In this document: one piece after another, positions 1-7,888 of the stretch
Layout of the letters: the number at the start of each line of letters is the position of its first letter
How positions within the stretch are numbered: position 1 is the stretch's first letter
DNA from: Microterricola viridarii
Lineage (GTDB): Bacteria > Actinomycetota > Actinomycetes > Actinomycetales > Microbacteriaceae
Direction of reading: 5' to 3'
NCBI RefSeq assembly: GCF_900104895.1
Contig: NZ_LT629742.1
Coordinates: 1,240,001-1,304,000 of the forward strand
DNA length: 64,000 bases
Made by a program: the position numbers and the translations under genes
The notes under the pieces: model-generated
The model's input: the letters and a program-made list of their open reading frames with translations, nothing else
Told to the model about the DNA's origin: nothing
The model's database searches: none

Positions 1-210
1 ACGGCCCTTGGCCGTGGCGGCGTCGTGCAGGATGTCCCACTCGTCACCGAGCAGCTCGGTCAGGTGGCTGGTCTCGGCGCGAACCTCTTGCAGGGCGAGG
101 ATGTCCACGTCGCGGTCGGCGAGCCACGGGCCCATGCCGTTGCGGAAGGCGGCGCGCACGCCGTTTACGTTGACAGAGGCAATACGCAGTGGCGCGGACG
201 CGGATGACAT
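1..210 (-). CDS. Exodeoxyribonuclease III family nuclease, 5' part only
   Basis: This is the first 70 codons of an Xth/ExoA-type AP endonuclease, an enzyme that cuts DNA at abasic sites in base excision repair. The gene runs off the left edge. The opening VNVNGVRAAFRNG and the LALQEVR motif are characteristic; N14 and E42 match the family's catalytic Asn and metal-binding Glu (E. coli N7 and E34). The ATG at 210 is preceded by TAGACT at 217-222 with a 6-base gap and no Shine-Dalgarno sequence, so a leaderless mRNA is likely. The start lies 4 bases past the stop of the upstream M20 gene, and the -10 box overlaps that stop codon. Confidence 0.88.
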   Translation of the reverse strand, partial: MSSASAPLRIASVNVNGVRAAFRNGMGPWLADRDVDILALQEVRAETSHLTELLGDEWDILHDAATAKGR

Positions 211-214
211 GCAC

Positions 215-1537
215 TCAGTCTAGATTGTCGGACTGACCCGTCGCTGGCGCCGCCTCCACCCCGCACCATTCGGCGATGAACAGCGCGACGGCTTTCGTGA
301 CGTGGCGCACCGACTCGATGTTGACGCGCTCGTCGGCGCCATGCAGGCGTTCGCCGAGCGGGCCGTAGACCAGAGCGGGCACCCCGGCGAAGAGCCCGTA
401 GCAGCGCGAGTCGATGTAGCCGGGCATGGCCACCTCGCCCAGGGCGGAGCCTGTGGCCTGCTCGTGTGCCGCAGCCAACACGGCCTCCGCGTCCGAGCCC
501 GGCTCCAAGACGTAGCCGTCGGAGAAGAAGCCGAGCTTCTCTGTCAGCGCGGTGGCGCCCGCCAGGGCGGGGTCGACCTGCACGGCGCGCTGCACCCGCT
601 CGACGATCTCCTCCCAGCACTCCTCGACGTCCATCTCCGGCAGCAGCGCGACCCGGATCCCGAGCTCGCAGGCGTCCGGGACGCTCGACGGCCAGTCGCC
701 GGCCCGGATGGTGCCGATGTTGAGGTTCAGCGGATGCGGCTGCTCGGCGAAGTGCGCCGACTCCGGCACCCGCGTGTTCCAGTCCGCTTCCATCCGGCGC
801 AGCTCGGCGATGACCGCGTATGCCCCGTCGATCGCGTTCGCGCCGACCGACATTTCGGAGGCGTGCGCGGCGCGGCCGGTGACGACGACCCGGAACCAGA
901 TGACGCCGGTGTGGGCGCGCACGACGGCGTTCGAGCTGGGCTCCGTGATGAGCACGGCATCCGCCGTGTAACCGTGCTGGAGAGCGGAGAGGGTGCCGTT
1001 GCCGGTGCTCTCCTCCTCCGGCACCGACTGCAGGTGGATGCGCCCCCGCGGCGTGAGCCCGGCGCGCTGCAGGGCGCGCAGCGCGAACACGTTGGCGGCG
1101 AGGCCGGCCTTCATGTCGCCGGAGCCGCGCCCGTACATCCAGCCGTCCTCGATCGCGGGCTCCCAGGGGGAGCGCGACCAGAGCCGGGGCGAGCCGAGGG
1201 GAACGACGTCGACGTGCCCGTTCAGGATCAGGCTGCGCCCGACCGCCGCCCCGACCGCCGCAGCGGGTTCCAGGGTGCCCACGACGACGTCCGTGTTCTC
1301 GTAGGAGACGGCGACCGCCCCGGCGCCGGGGTGGGTGGCCAGCTCGGCCGGGTCCAGGGTCCAGCGGTCGATGTCGAGGCCGACCTCGCGGAAGGCCTGC
1401 TCCATGAAGTCCTGGCCGTCGTTCTCCTCGCCGCGCAGCGAGGGGATCGCGATGAGCGCCGCGGTGAAATCGAGCTGCTCGTCGAAGGCGGCATCGACCG
1501 CGGCGAGGATGGCGTCGCGCTCCGCTGAAGTTGTCAT
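215..1537 (-). CDS. M20 family metallohydrolase (ArgE/DapE/carboxypeptidase G2-like)
   Basis: A 440-residue zinc-dependent amidohydrolase of the M20 family, predicted to cleave an acyl-amino acid or peptide-like amide in the cytoplasm. Visible motifs are LNGHVDVVPLG (H108, D110), GRGSGDMKAG (D141, bridging metal ligand) and VPEEESTGNG (catalytic and metal Glu at 174-175). A dimerisation or lid region follows from about residue 210, with the conserved GRAAHAS. The length fits ArgE-type enzymes. Its ATG overlaps the stop of the upstream amidohydrolase gene by 4 bases, so the two are translationally coupled and probably act on the same compound. The exact substrate cannot be read from the sequence. 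Confidence 0.85.
   Translation of the reverse strand: MTTSAERDAILAAVDAAFDEQLDFTAALIAIPSLRGEENDGQDFMEQAFREVGLDIDRWTLDPAELATHPGAGAVAVSYENTDVVVGTLEPAAAVGAAVGRSLILNGHVDVVPLGSPRLWSRSPWEPAIEDGWMYGRGSGDMKAGLAANVFALRALQRAGLTPRGRIHLQSVPEEESTGNGTLSALQHGYTADAVLITEPSSNAVVRAHTGVIWFRVVVTGRAAHASEMSVGANAIDGAYAVIAELRRMEADWNTRVPESAHFAEQPHPLNLNIGTIRAGDWPSSVPDACELGIRVALLPEMDVEECWEEIVERVQRAVQVDPALAGATALTEKLGFFSDGYVLEPGSDAEAVLAAAHEQATGSALGEVAMPGYIDSRCYGLFAGVPALVYGPLGERLHGADERVNIESVRHVTKAVALFIAEWCGVEAAPATGQSDNLD
217..222 (-). promoter_or_regulatory. -10 box of exonuclease III gene (leaderless)
   Basis: TAGACT ends 6 bases before the ATG at 210 and no ribosome binding site lies between. The box overlaps the last coding base and stop codon of the upstream gene, so the nuclease can be transcribed independently of the catabolic unit. 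Confidence 0.5.
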
Positions 1538-3189
1538 TGTGCTGCTTCCTTTCCGAAGGCGCCGGCGTCGTAGACGACCTCGCCGCCGATTACCGTGCCC
1601 GTCACGGTGATGTCTTTGATTGCCGCGCTGTCGACGGCGAAGATGTCGTCGCTCAGCACGACGAAGTCGGCGAGCATGCCCGCGGCGAGGGTGCCGACGC
1701 GGTCTTCCTTGCCCACGGCGTAGGCCGAGCCATAGGTGTAGGCGCGCACCGCGTCCTCGATGCTGACCCGTTCCTCCGGGGCGAATGGCCGCCCGGATGC
1801 GGTGAGCCGGTTCACCATGTCGTGGATGCTGCGCAGCGGGTTGCCGTCGGAGACGGGGGAGTCCGTGGACCCGGGCACGACGATGCCGGCGGCCAGCAGC
1901 GAGGCCACCCGGTAGCAGGTCGCCGTGCGCTCCTCGCCGAGGGCCGCGCTCATGCCGTCCCCGAAGTCGGAGATGAAGGTGCCCTGGGGCACGGGGATGA
2001 CGCCGAGCTCGGCGGCCCGGGCGACCTGCGCGTCGCTGGCGACGGCGAAGTGCTCGATCCGGTGGCGCACGCCGGGGCGCGGGTAGCGCTGCTGCGCTTC
2101 CGCGACGGCATCCAGCACATGGTCAACGGCGCTGTCGCCGATGGCGTGCGTGGCCACCGTCCAACCGGCGGCGTGGGCGCCGATGATCTGCTGGCGCAGT
2201 TGCTCCGGCCCGACCAGCATGAACCCGGCGTTCTCCGGCTCGCCGTGGTAACAGTGGTGCATCGCGGCCGACTTGCCGATGAGCGAGCCGTCGGAGACGA
2301 TCTTCACCGGCCCGATGGAGAGCCGGTCGTCGCCGAAGCCGGTGCGGATCCCGAGATCGATCCCGAACCAGTCCGGCTCCCTAGTGCCCGTGATGTCGTG
2401 CAGGGTGCTGATGTAGGGCATGACGGTCATGCGCGGCCGGATGACGCCCGCCTCGACGGCCACCTGGTAGCTGTGCAGGTCGACCTGCGTGTTGCCGATC
2501 ATCTCCGGTGCGCCGATGCCGGGCTCCGTCAGACTGGTCAGCCCGTAGGCGACGGCCTGGTCGGAGGCGAGCTGCAGGTTGCGCTGCACCTCCTCCAACG
2601 CGAGCGGCCGCGTGACCGCGTTGATGATCTCCTGCGCCCGCTCCTGCAGCAGCCCGGAGGCCCGGCCGGACGCGTCGCGTTCGACGTGCCCGCCCGCCAC
2701 CTCTGGCACGCCGATGCGGTCGGCGAAGCCGGCTCGTGCGAACGCCGCGGTGTTGGCGACCAGCATGTGGCCGGAGACGTGCTCAACGGATGCGGGCCGC
2801 CCACCCACGACGGCGTCGATGCCCTCGGCGGTCGGGTGCGCGCCCAGCACGTTCTGGTCGTAGCCGGATGCCTTCACCCACGCGTCGGGAGCCAGCCCGG
2901 AGGCGTACTCGCCCAGCGCCCGGTACAACTCGTCGAGTGTTGTGACGGCGCTCGGGCGCAGATCGAGTGCGGCCAGCCGCGCCCCGGTGAGGGAGAGGTG
3001 ATAGTGCGCGTCGTGGAACCCGGGGAGGACCCGCGCGCCGTGCAGGTCGATCGATTGGCGCGGCCGCCCGACGATCTCGTCGTCGAGGGCGATGATGCGG
3101 CCGCCGTGCACCGCCAACCGCGTTGCGGCCGGGTGGGCGGGGTCACCGGTCGCGATGACCCCGTTGTGGAAGAGGGCGTCGAACTCCAT
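1534..3189 (-). CDS. YtcJ-like metal-dependent amidohydrolase
   Basis: A 551-residue amidohydrolase-superfamily protein close to the YtcJ/NfdA group. Metal ligands are visible in GFHDAHYHLS (H62, H64), ATHAIGDSAV and RHRIEHF, with the late Asp in GSTDSPVSDG. The N-terminal and C-terminal strands form the small beta-sandwich typical of the superfamily. The family hydrolyses cyclic amides, N-formyl or carbamoyl compounds; the substrate here is unknown. The gene starts 3 bases after the transporter stop and overlaps the M20 gene by 4 bases. An uptake, ring-opening, deacylation pathway is inferred from that order. Confidence 0.85.
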   Translation of the reverse strand: MEFDALFHNGVIATGDPAHPAATRLAVHGGRIIALDDEIVGRPRQSIDLHGARVLPGFHDAHYHLSLTGARLAALDLRPSAVTTLDELYRALGEYASGLAPDAWVKASGYDQNVLGAHPTAEGIDAVVGGRPASVEHVSGHMLVANTAAFARAGFADRIGVPEVAGGHVERDASGRASGLLQERAQEIINAVTRPLALEEVQRNLQLASDQAVAYGLTSLTEPGIGAPEMIGNTQVDLHSYQVAVEAGVIRPRMTVMPYISTLHDITGTREPDWFGIDLGIRTGFGDDRLSIGPVKIVSDGSLIGKSAAMHHCYHGEPENAGFMLVGPEQLRQQIIGAHAAGWTVATHAIGDSAVDHVLDAVAEAQQRYPRPGVRHRIEHFAVASDAQVARAAELGVIPVPQGTFISDFGDGMSAALGEERTATCYRVASLLAAGIVVPGSTDSPVSDGNPLRSIHDMVNRLTASGRPFAPEERVSIEDAVRAYTYGSAYAVGKEDRVGTLAAGMLADFVVLSDDIFAVDSAAIKDITVTGTVIGGEVVYDAGAFGKEAAQ

Positions 3190-3192
3190 GGC

Positions 3193-4506
3193 CTAGTCCT
3201 CGATCCCTGCCTGCTTCTTCGCCCGGGCCAGGGCGGAGACGCCCAGCAACGTGATGATCACGAGGCTGGCGTAGAGCGTGGCGACGGCCCACGGGTTGCC
3301 GCCAGAGGAGGTGAGCACCCACTGGGCGAGCAGCGGGGTGGAACCTCCGAAGATGGTGGCGCAGATCTGGTAGGCGGCAGAGACGCCGGTGTAGCGCACG
3401 TTTGCGGGGAACGCGCTGGCCAGGAAAGTCGCGAGCATCGCGTAGTACGCCGAGCCGCCGAGCACGGTGGCGGCGAGCATGACGGCGATGAAGGGCACGT
3501 TGGCCGATTGGATCGCCAGGAAGAACGGCACCGTGAGCAGCAGGTTGAGCAGGAGCCCGCCCATCATCACCTTCATGGCGCCGATGCGCTCGGCGATGAG
3601 GGCGGCGAGCGGCTGCCAGATGAACTGCAGGATTGCGGTGGCGAGCAGCACATTGAGCATGACCTGGCGTTCGATGCCGAGCTGGCCCGTCGTCCAGGAG
3701 AGCAGGAACGTGTTCGTGAAGTAGGCCAGGGCAATGCCGAGCACGGAGGCGAAGATGCCGGCGACGAGGAGCTTCGGCGTGACGCGGAAGACCTCGAGGA
3801 TCGGCACCTTGACGACGATGTTCAGCTTCTGCGTGTTGAGGAAGTCCTCTGACTCCTCGACCTTGAGGCGAATGACGAGCCCGACGACGACGAGAACGGC
3901 CGACAGCAGGAACGGGATGCGCCAGCCCCAGCTCATGAAGGCCTCGTCAGGCAGGGTGCCGACGATCAGGAAGATCAGGGTGGCCAGGATCGACCCGGCT
4001 GGGGAGCCCTGCTGCACCCAGGCACCGGCAAAGCCCTTCTTCTTCGCCGAGGAGTTCTCTGTCGCCAGCAATACGGCGCCACCCCACTCACCGCCGACGG
4101 CGAGGCCTTGGAGGGCGCGCAGCACGATGAGCAGGATGGGCGCGGCCACGCCGATCTGGGCGTATCCGGGCAGCACGCCGATGAGCGCGGTCGCGATGCC
4201 CATCAGGAGCAGGGTGACGACGAGGGTGTTCTTGCGCCCGAACTTGTCGCCGAAGTGGCCGAAGATCAGGCCGCCGATCGGGCGGGCGATGAAGCCGACC
4301 CAGAAGGTCGCGAAGGAGGCCATCAGCGCGGCGGCCGGGTCGATGTCCGGGTAGAAGACCCGGCCGAAGACGAGCGCGGCCGCGGTGCCGAAGATGTAGA
4401 AGTCGTACCACTCGATGGCGGTGCCGACGAAGGCTCCGGTGATGGAGCGGCGCTGGCGTGCCGCCTTCTCTGCGGTGGAGCTCGTCGCGTTTGTCGTCGT
4501 TGACAT
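3193..4506 (-). CDS. MFS transporter, metabolite:H+ symporter (MHS) family
   Basis: A 437-residue, 12-helix permease of the MHS branch (ProP, KgtP, ShiA relatives), which imports small carboxylated solutes with protons. The family loop between helices 2 and 3 is clear: IGGLIFGHFGDKFGRK. The ATG at 4506 was chosen because it is followed by a hydrophilic N-terminus and has AAGGG just upstream; an ATG three bases earlier is also possible. It is the first gene of the catabolic unit and is transcribed divergently from the LysR gene, which probably controls it. The substrate is inferred to be that of the two downstream hydrolases. Confidence 0.87.
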   Translation of the reverse strand: MSTTTNATSSTAEKAARQRRSITGAFVGTAIEWYDFYIFGTAAALVFGRVFYPDIDPAAALMASFATFWVGFIARPIGGLIFGHFGDKFGRKNTLVVTLLLMGIATALIGVLPGYAQIGVAAPILLIVLRALQGLAVGGEWGGAVLLATENSSAKKKGFAGAWVQQGSPAGSILATLIFLIVGTLPDEAFMSWGWRIPFLLSAVLVVVGLVIRLKVEESEDFLNTQKLNIVVKVPILEVFRVTPKLLVAGIFASVLGIALAYFTNTFLLSWTTGQLGIERQVMLNVLLATAILQFIWQPLAALIAERIGAMKVMMGGLLLNLLLTVPFFLAIQSANVPFIAVMLAATVLGGSAYYAMLATFLASAFPANVRYTGVSAAYQICATIFGGSTPLLAQWVLTSSGGNPWAVATLYASLVIITLLGVSALARAKKQAGIED

Positions 4507-4610
4507 CATGTCCCTTGGGGTCGAGGAAAAGCTGAGACATGCAACTCTGCCCGCCATCATCCATAATCGCTAATACTCATAAAGTTGCTCATCCATGCCT
4601 GGGAGGCATA
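4507..4610. promoter_or_regulatory. Divergent control region, transporter unit / LysR gene
   Basis: This 104-base region separates the two divergent starts and is AT-richer than its surroundings around 4560-4590. An inverted GCAAC (4541-4545) and GTTGC (4584-4588) pair and the direct repeat CTCAT (4577-4581, 4588-4592) are candidate LysR contact sites. LysR regulators usually bind the shared region between themselves and their target. No operator could be assigned by consensus. Confidence 0.45.
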
Positions 4611-5513
4611 GTGGATCTCCGTGTCATCACCTACTTCCTTGCGGTCGCCGACACCGGATCAGTCTCCGCGGCTGCCCGCGAGTGCTTTGTGGCCCAGCCG
4701 TCGATGTCGAGGCAGATCAGGGCTTTGGAGAAGGAGCTCGGCGTCGCGCTGTTCGACAGGAGTGCGGGCGGAATGAAGCTGAGCCGCGCGGGCCAGCGCT
4801 TCCACGTCATCGCCAACGACATCAAGACCCGAGTCGATCGGGGAGTGAAGATCATGGCATCGCTGGGCGATGAGAGTTCGACGCTCGAGTTGGTGTGCCC
4901 GCCGAGCGTGCGCGACATGATGGTCGTCCCGTGCCTGGCGGCGACGGGCTTCCTGCTCGGCGACGTGCAGGAGGCCGAGCCCGACGACGTGTATGCGCGG
5001 CTGGACCAGGGGCAGGCCGACCTCGCGGTGGGCACGTTTACCCCGCCCGCCCGCTTCGCCCGGCACAAGCTGCTGTCGGCGAGACTGTCGCTGCAGATGC
5101 CGTCGACCGCGAATCCCTTCGCGGGGCAGACGCACGTCGACATCCGCGAGGTGACGGACCTGCCGCTGCTCAACGCCCGGCACGGCAGCGCCGTCCGCGC
5201 CGCCTTCGATCAGGCAGGCTTGGACCAGGGGCTGACCTTCAGCTACCAGAACCAGGTGTCATCCACCGTGGTCGCGCAGTCGCTCGCCGCAGCCGGGCGC
5301 GGAATCGCCGTGGCGGTGGGGCCCGCCAGCTTCGGGCTCGACCGGGTGCTTCTCACTGCGGGCGGGGAACCCCTGGCCATCACGGATTGGGTGGCCTGGG
5401 ATGCCGGGCACTACGCGGTTCCCGCCATTCACGCGTTCATCGAGAACCTCGTCGCGTGGCTCGCGACGCGGGTCGAGGAGCTGGCGATCACACTGCCCGA
5501 CGCCACGTCCTAG
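4611..5513 (+). CDS. LysR family transcriptional regulator
   Basis: A 300-residue LysR-type regulator with an N-terminal winged helix-turn-helix (residues about 1-60, with SVSAAARECFVAQPSMSRQI as the helix-turn-helix) and a C-terminal effector-binding domain. The GTG at 4611 was chosen because GGGAGG lies 4 bases upstream and the protein then begins VDLRVITYFLAV, the normal LysR opening. An upstream ATG at 4539 would add a poorly conserved extension running into the control region. The gene is divergent from the transporter unit and is its probable regulator; the inducer is unknown. Confidence 0.9.
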   Translation: MDLRVITYFLAVADTGSVSAAARECFVAQPSMSRQIRALEKELGVALFDRSAGGMKLSRAGQRFHVIANDIKTRVDRGVKIMASLGDESSTLELVCPPSVRDMMVVPCLAATGFLLGDVQEAEPDDVYARLDQGQADLAVGTFTPPARFARHKLLSARLSLQMPSTANPFAGQTHVDIREVTDLPLLNARHGSAVRAAFDQAGLDQGLTFSYQNQVSSTVVAQSLAAAGRGIAVAVGPASFGLDRVLLTAGGEPLAITDWVAWDAGHYAVPAIHAFIENLVAWLATRVEELAITLPDATS

Positions 5514-5782
5514 CTCGCTGTCGACTCGAGCGAGGCCCCGGGGCGCACGCGCAACGCGGCCACGCGTCGTGCGGAGGTGAAAGTGAGTTCGGGAGGCAGC
5601 CTCTCGGCACTTTCGGCCTCCCCAGCCTCCTTGTGCCTCCCGACGGACGACGCGAGCGCGGATCCGACGGGGAACGGGCAGCGGAGCGCCGGGGGAGCGC
5701 CGCGGCCGGGATGCGCCGTCAGGCAGTGTCAGGCAGTGTCAGGCAGTGTCAGGCAGTGTCAGGCGCCCACAGGCAGCGCCGC
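5514..5782. other. Convergent intergenic region without a gene
   Basis: These 269 bases lie between the ends of the LysR and YihY genes. They carry the 10-bp tandem repeat listed separately. No credible coding frame, tRNA or strong terminator hairpin was seen. Confidence 0.7.
5721..5764. repeat. 10-bp tandem repeat, 4.4 copies
   Basis: AGGCAGTGTC occurs four times without mismatch at 5721-5760, followed by a further AGGC, and a diverged AGGCAGCGCC lies at 5771-5780. The array ends 19 bases from the YihY stop codon. Perfect copies suggest recent slippage, making this a likely variable-number locus. Confidence 0.95.
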
Positions 5783-7027
5783 CTACTGCTTCGGGGGATT
5801 GGAGCCGGTGGGCGTCCCGGACGAGCCGTCATCCGGCCGTTCCGCAGTCGAGTCGACGACGACCTCGTTGTAGCGGTCCGTGGCCTGGCGCAGCCGGAAG
5901 GCCGTTGCCGGGCGGCGGTACCAGTTGGCGGCCTCGTGCGCCGCGCGGGCGTTGCGCAGCTCCACCTCGGCGGCCAGGCGGATGGCCTGCAACTCGCGCT
6001 CCCGCCGCTCGAGCGCCAGTTGCTCGTTGGTCACCTTGCGCAGCGACTCCCCGCGGTCGCCGGCCGCCACGGCGATCCAGGCGGCGGAGACGAGCGTCAC
6101 GATGCTGGTGAGTCGGAACCACAGCAGGAGTCCGACGAAGACGGCGAACGTGGCCAGCAGCGGGTTCTTGGTGACGCTGCCGAGCAGCGTGCTCCCGAGC
6201 ACCTGCATCACGGTGAGCGCGATACTGCCGAGGAGGGAACCGCCCCAGAGCCTGCGCCACTCCACAGCGGCACCGGAGAGGAAGCGGAACATCGCCGCGA
6301 GCACGCCGGCGTTGATGAGCAGCACGAGGAGGAGCCCGAGCGAGCTGCCTGCGAGGTTGTACCAGAACGAGTCGACCGGCAGGCCGAACACCTGGAACAG
6401 CCAGGACAGGGCCGCCGTGCTGATCACCGTGATCGTCGAGGCCAGCAGCAGCGTGAAGCCGAAGGCGAGCGCGGCTACGAAGTCGCGCGCCTTCAGCAGG
6501 ACGTAGGAGCGGGTGTCCTTGGCCAGGCCGAACACCGTGCGCACGCTGATGCGGGAATAGGTGACCCAGCCGATTGCGGTCCAGATTAAACCGGCGGCGG
6601 CGATCACGCCGGTCGAGCTGAGGAGGAAAGTCGAGCCGGATGCGAGCCCGGTGAGCTCGCTGGAGCTGATCGCCCCCGTCTGGCCGTCCTGCCCGATGAG
6701 TCCGGGGATGTAGGTGTTGATCAGGTCCTCGAGCGCCCGCAGTGTCGAGGGGTGCGAGGCCAGCCAGAGCCCGGCGACCGAGAAGACGACGTAGACGGCG
6801 GCGAAGGCGGCGAACAGTGCCTGGTAGCTCATCCCCGCCGCCAGCAGGAAGCCGTTGCGTGCCAGGAAGTGCCGCCAGACCCGCACCGGGAACAGGGCGA
6901 GTGTCTTCTGGGTGAGCGCGGTGACGCGCTGCACCGGCTCCCCGAAGCGCTCGCGGATCGGCTCGCCGAATGCGTCCAACGCCTCGCGAACCTTGTGCTC
7001 GCTGCCGTTCCCCGGTGTCTGACTCAC
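5783..7027 (-). CDS. YihY/BrkB family inner membrane protein
   Basis: A 414-residue protein of the YihY (UPF0761) family. After a soluble N-terminus it has about six membrane helices; the family hallmark RNGFLLAAGMSYQALFA begins near residue 55. The last roughly 90 residues are hydrophilic and rich in Arg and Glu, consistent with a cytoplasmic tail. The molecular function of the family is not settled, and the old ribonuclease BN label is wrong. The GTG at 7027 lies 6 bases after TAATGT with no ribosome binding site. It is a single gene, separated from sdhB upstream by a long hairpin. Confidence 0.82.
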   Translation of the reverse strand: MSQTPGNGSEHKVREALDAFGEPIRERFGEPVQRVTALTQKTLALFPVRVWRHFLARNGFLLAAGMSYQALFAAFAAVYVVFSVAGLWLASHPSTLRALEDLINTYIPGLIGQDGQTGAISSSELTGLASGSTFLLSSTGVIAAAGLIWTAIGWVTYSRISVRTVFGLAKDTRSYVLLKARDFVAALAFGFTLLLASTITVISTAALSWLFQVFGLPVDSFWYNLAGSSLGLLLVLLINAGVLAAMFRFLSGAAVEWRRLWGGSLLGSIALTVMQVLGSTLLGSVTKNPLLATFAVFVGLLLWFRLTSIVTLVSAAWIAVAAGDRGESLRKVTNEQLALERRERELQAIRLAAEVELRNARAAHEAANWYRRPATAFRLRQATDRYNEVVVDSTAERPDDGSSGTPTGSNPPKQ

Positions 7028-7033
7028 AGTGCC

Positions 7034-7039
7034 ACATTA
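7034..7039 (-). promoter_or_regulatory. -10 box of YihY gene (leaderless)
   Basis: TAATGT is followed by 6 bases and then the GTG start at 7027. It sits between the sdh terminator hairpin and the gene, so the gene appears to have its own promoter. Confidence 0.5.
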
Positions 7040-7040
7040 G

Positions 7041-7095
7041 CGCCGCAACGCGAAGAGCCCCCGTCACAGTGACGGGGGCTCTTCGCGTTGCGGCG
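7041..7095 (-). terminator. Long hairpin after sdhB
   Basis: The arms at 7041-7067 and 7069-7095 are perfect reverse complements over 27 bases around a single A, so the physical loop is the central few bases. No T-tract follows on the minus strand, as is common for GC-rich actinobacterial terminators. The position 24 bases beyond the sdhB stop fits the end of the sdh operon. Confidence 0.75.
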
Positions 7096-7118
7096 GGTTG
7101 CGTGTTGCGGCGTGCGTG

Positions 7119-7886
7119 TTACGGCTTGCCGCGCATGATGGCCTGCTTGACCTCGGCGATGGCCTGGGTCACCTGGATGCCGCGCGGGCATGCCTCGGAG
7201 CAGTTGAAGGTGGTGCGGCAGCGCCACACGCCTTCCTTGTCGTTCAGGATGTCGAGGCGCACCTTGGCGTCTTCGTCACGGGAGTCGAAGATGAAGCGGT
7301 GGGCGTTGACGATGGCGGCCGGGCCGAAGTACTGGCCGTCCGTCCAGAACACCGGGCAGCTCGAGGTGCACGCGGCGCAGAGGATGCACTTGGTGGTGTC
7401 ATCGAAACGCTCGCGCTGGGCGACGGTCTGGATGCGCTCCTTGCCGCCCTCCGGCGCCTTGTTGGCGATGAGGAAGGGCTGGACCTCGCGGAACGACGCG
7501 AAGAACGGCTCCATGTCGACGATGAGGTCCTTCTCCAGCGGCAGGCCCTTGATGGCCTCGACGTAGATCGGCTTCGAGATGTCGAGGTCCTTGATCAGCG
7601 TCTTGCAGGCCAGGCGGTTGCGGCCGTTGATGCGCATGGCGTCCGAGCCGCAGATGCCGTGTGCGCAGGAGCGGCGGAAGGTCAGCGAACCGTCCTGCTC
7701 CCACTTGATCTTGTGCAGCGCGTCGAGCACGCGGTCGGTCGCGTACATCTCGACGTCGAAGTCCTGCCAGCGCGGCTCCTCGTCAACCTCGGGGTCGAAG
7801 CGACGGATCAGGAACGTGACCGTGAACGGGGTGATCGCCGGGTCAGCGTTGCCCGGGCGGTCGGCGGCAATCGTCGTGGTGCTCAC
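7119..7886 (-). CDS. sdhB: Succinate dehydrogenase iron-sulfur subunit
   Basis: SdhB (255 residues) carries electrons from the SdhA flavin to quinone through three iron-sulfur clusters in the membrane-bound succinate dehydrogenase (complex II). Ligands for the [2Fe-2S] cluster are C74, C79, D82 and C94 (SCAHGICGSD). The [4Fe-4S] and [3Fe-4S] clusters use CILCAACTSSCP and the later CRTTFNCSEACPRG. The GTG at 7886 was chosen because AGGAAG lies 8 bases upstream and it follows the sdhA stop by 2 bases. A longer upstream reading frame only shadows sdhA. It is the last gene of sdhCDAB. Confidence 0.96.
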   Translation of the reverse strand: MSTTTIAADRPGNADPAITPFTVTFLIRRFDPEVDEEPRWQDFDVEMYATDRVLDALHKIKWEQDGSLTFRRSCAHGICGSDAMRINGRNRLACKTLIKDLDISKPIYVEAIKGLPLEKDLIVDMEPFFASFREVQPFLIANKAPEGGKERIQTVAQRERFDDTTKCILCAACTSSCPVFWTDGQYFGPAAIVNAHRFIFDSRDEDAKVRLDILNDKEGVWRCRTTFNCSEACPRGIQVTQAIAEVKQAIMRGKP

Positions 7887-7888
7887 GA

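Noticed and set aside
1531-3852. A 773-codon plus-strand open frame opposite the amidohydrolase and transporter genes
   Set aside because: Its translation is rich in Arg, Gly, Asp and His with no domain, as expected from the complement of a GC-rich gene. The opposite strand encodes well-recognised proteins.
5721-5764. Tandem repeat considered as a CRISPR remnant
   Set aside because: Units are 10 bases, directly adjacent and without spacers, and no cas gene is nearby.
5783-7027. Annotation as ribonuclease BN
   Set aside because: The YihY family was once given this label, but true RNase BN is a different, metallo-beta-lactamase-type enzyme.
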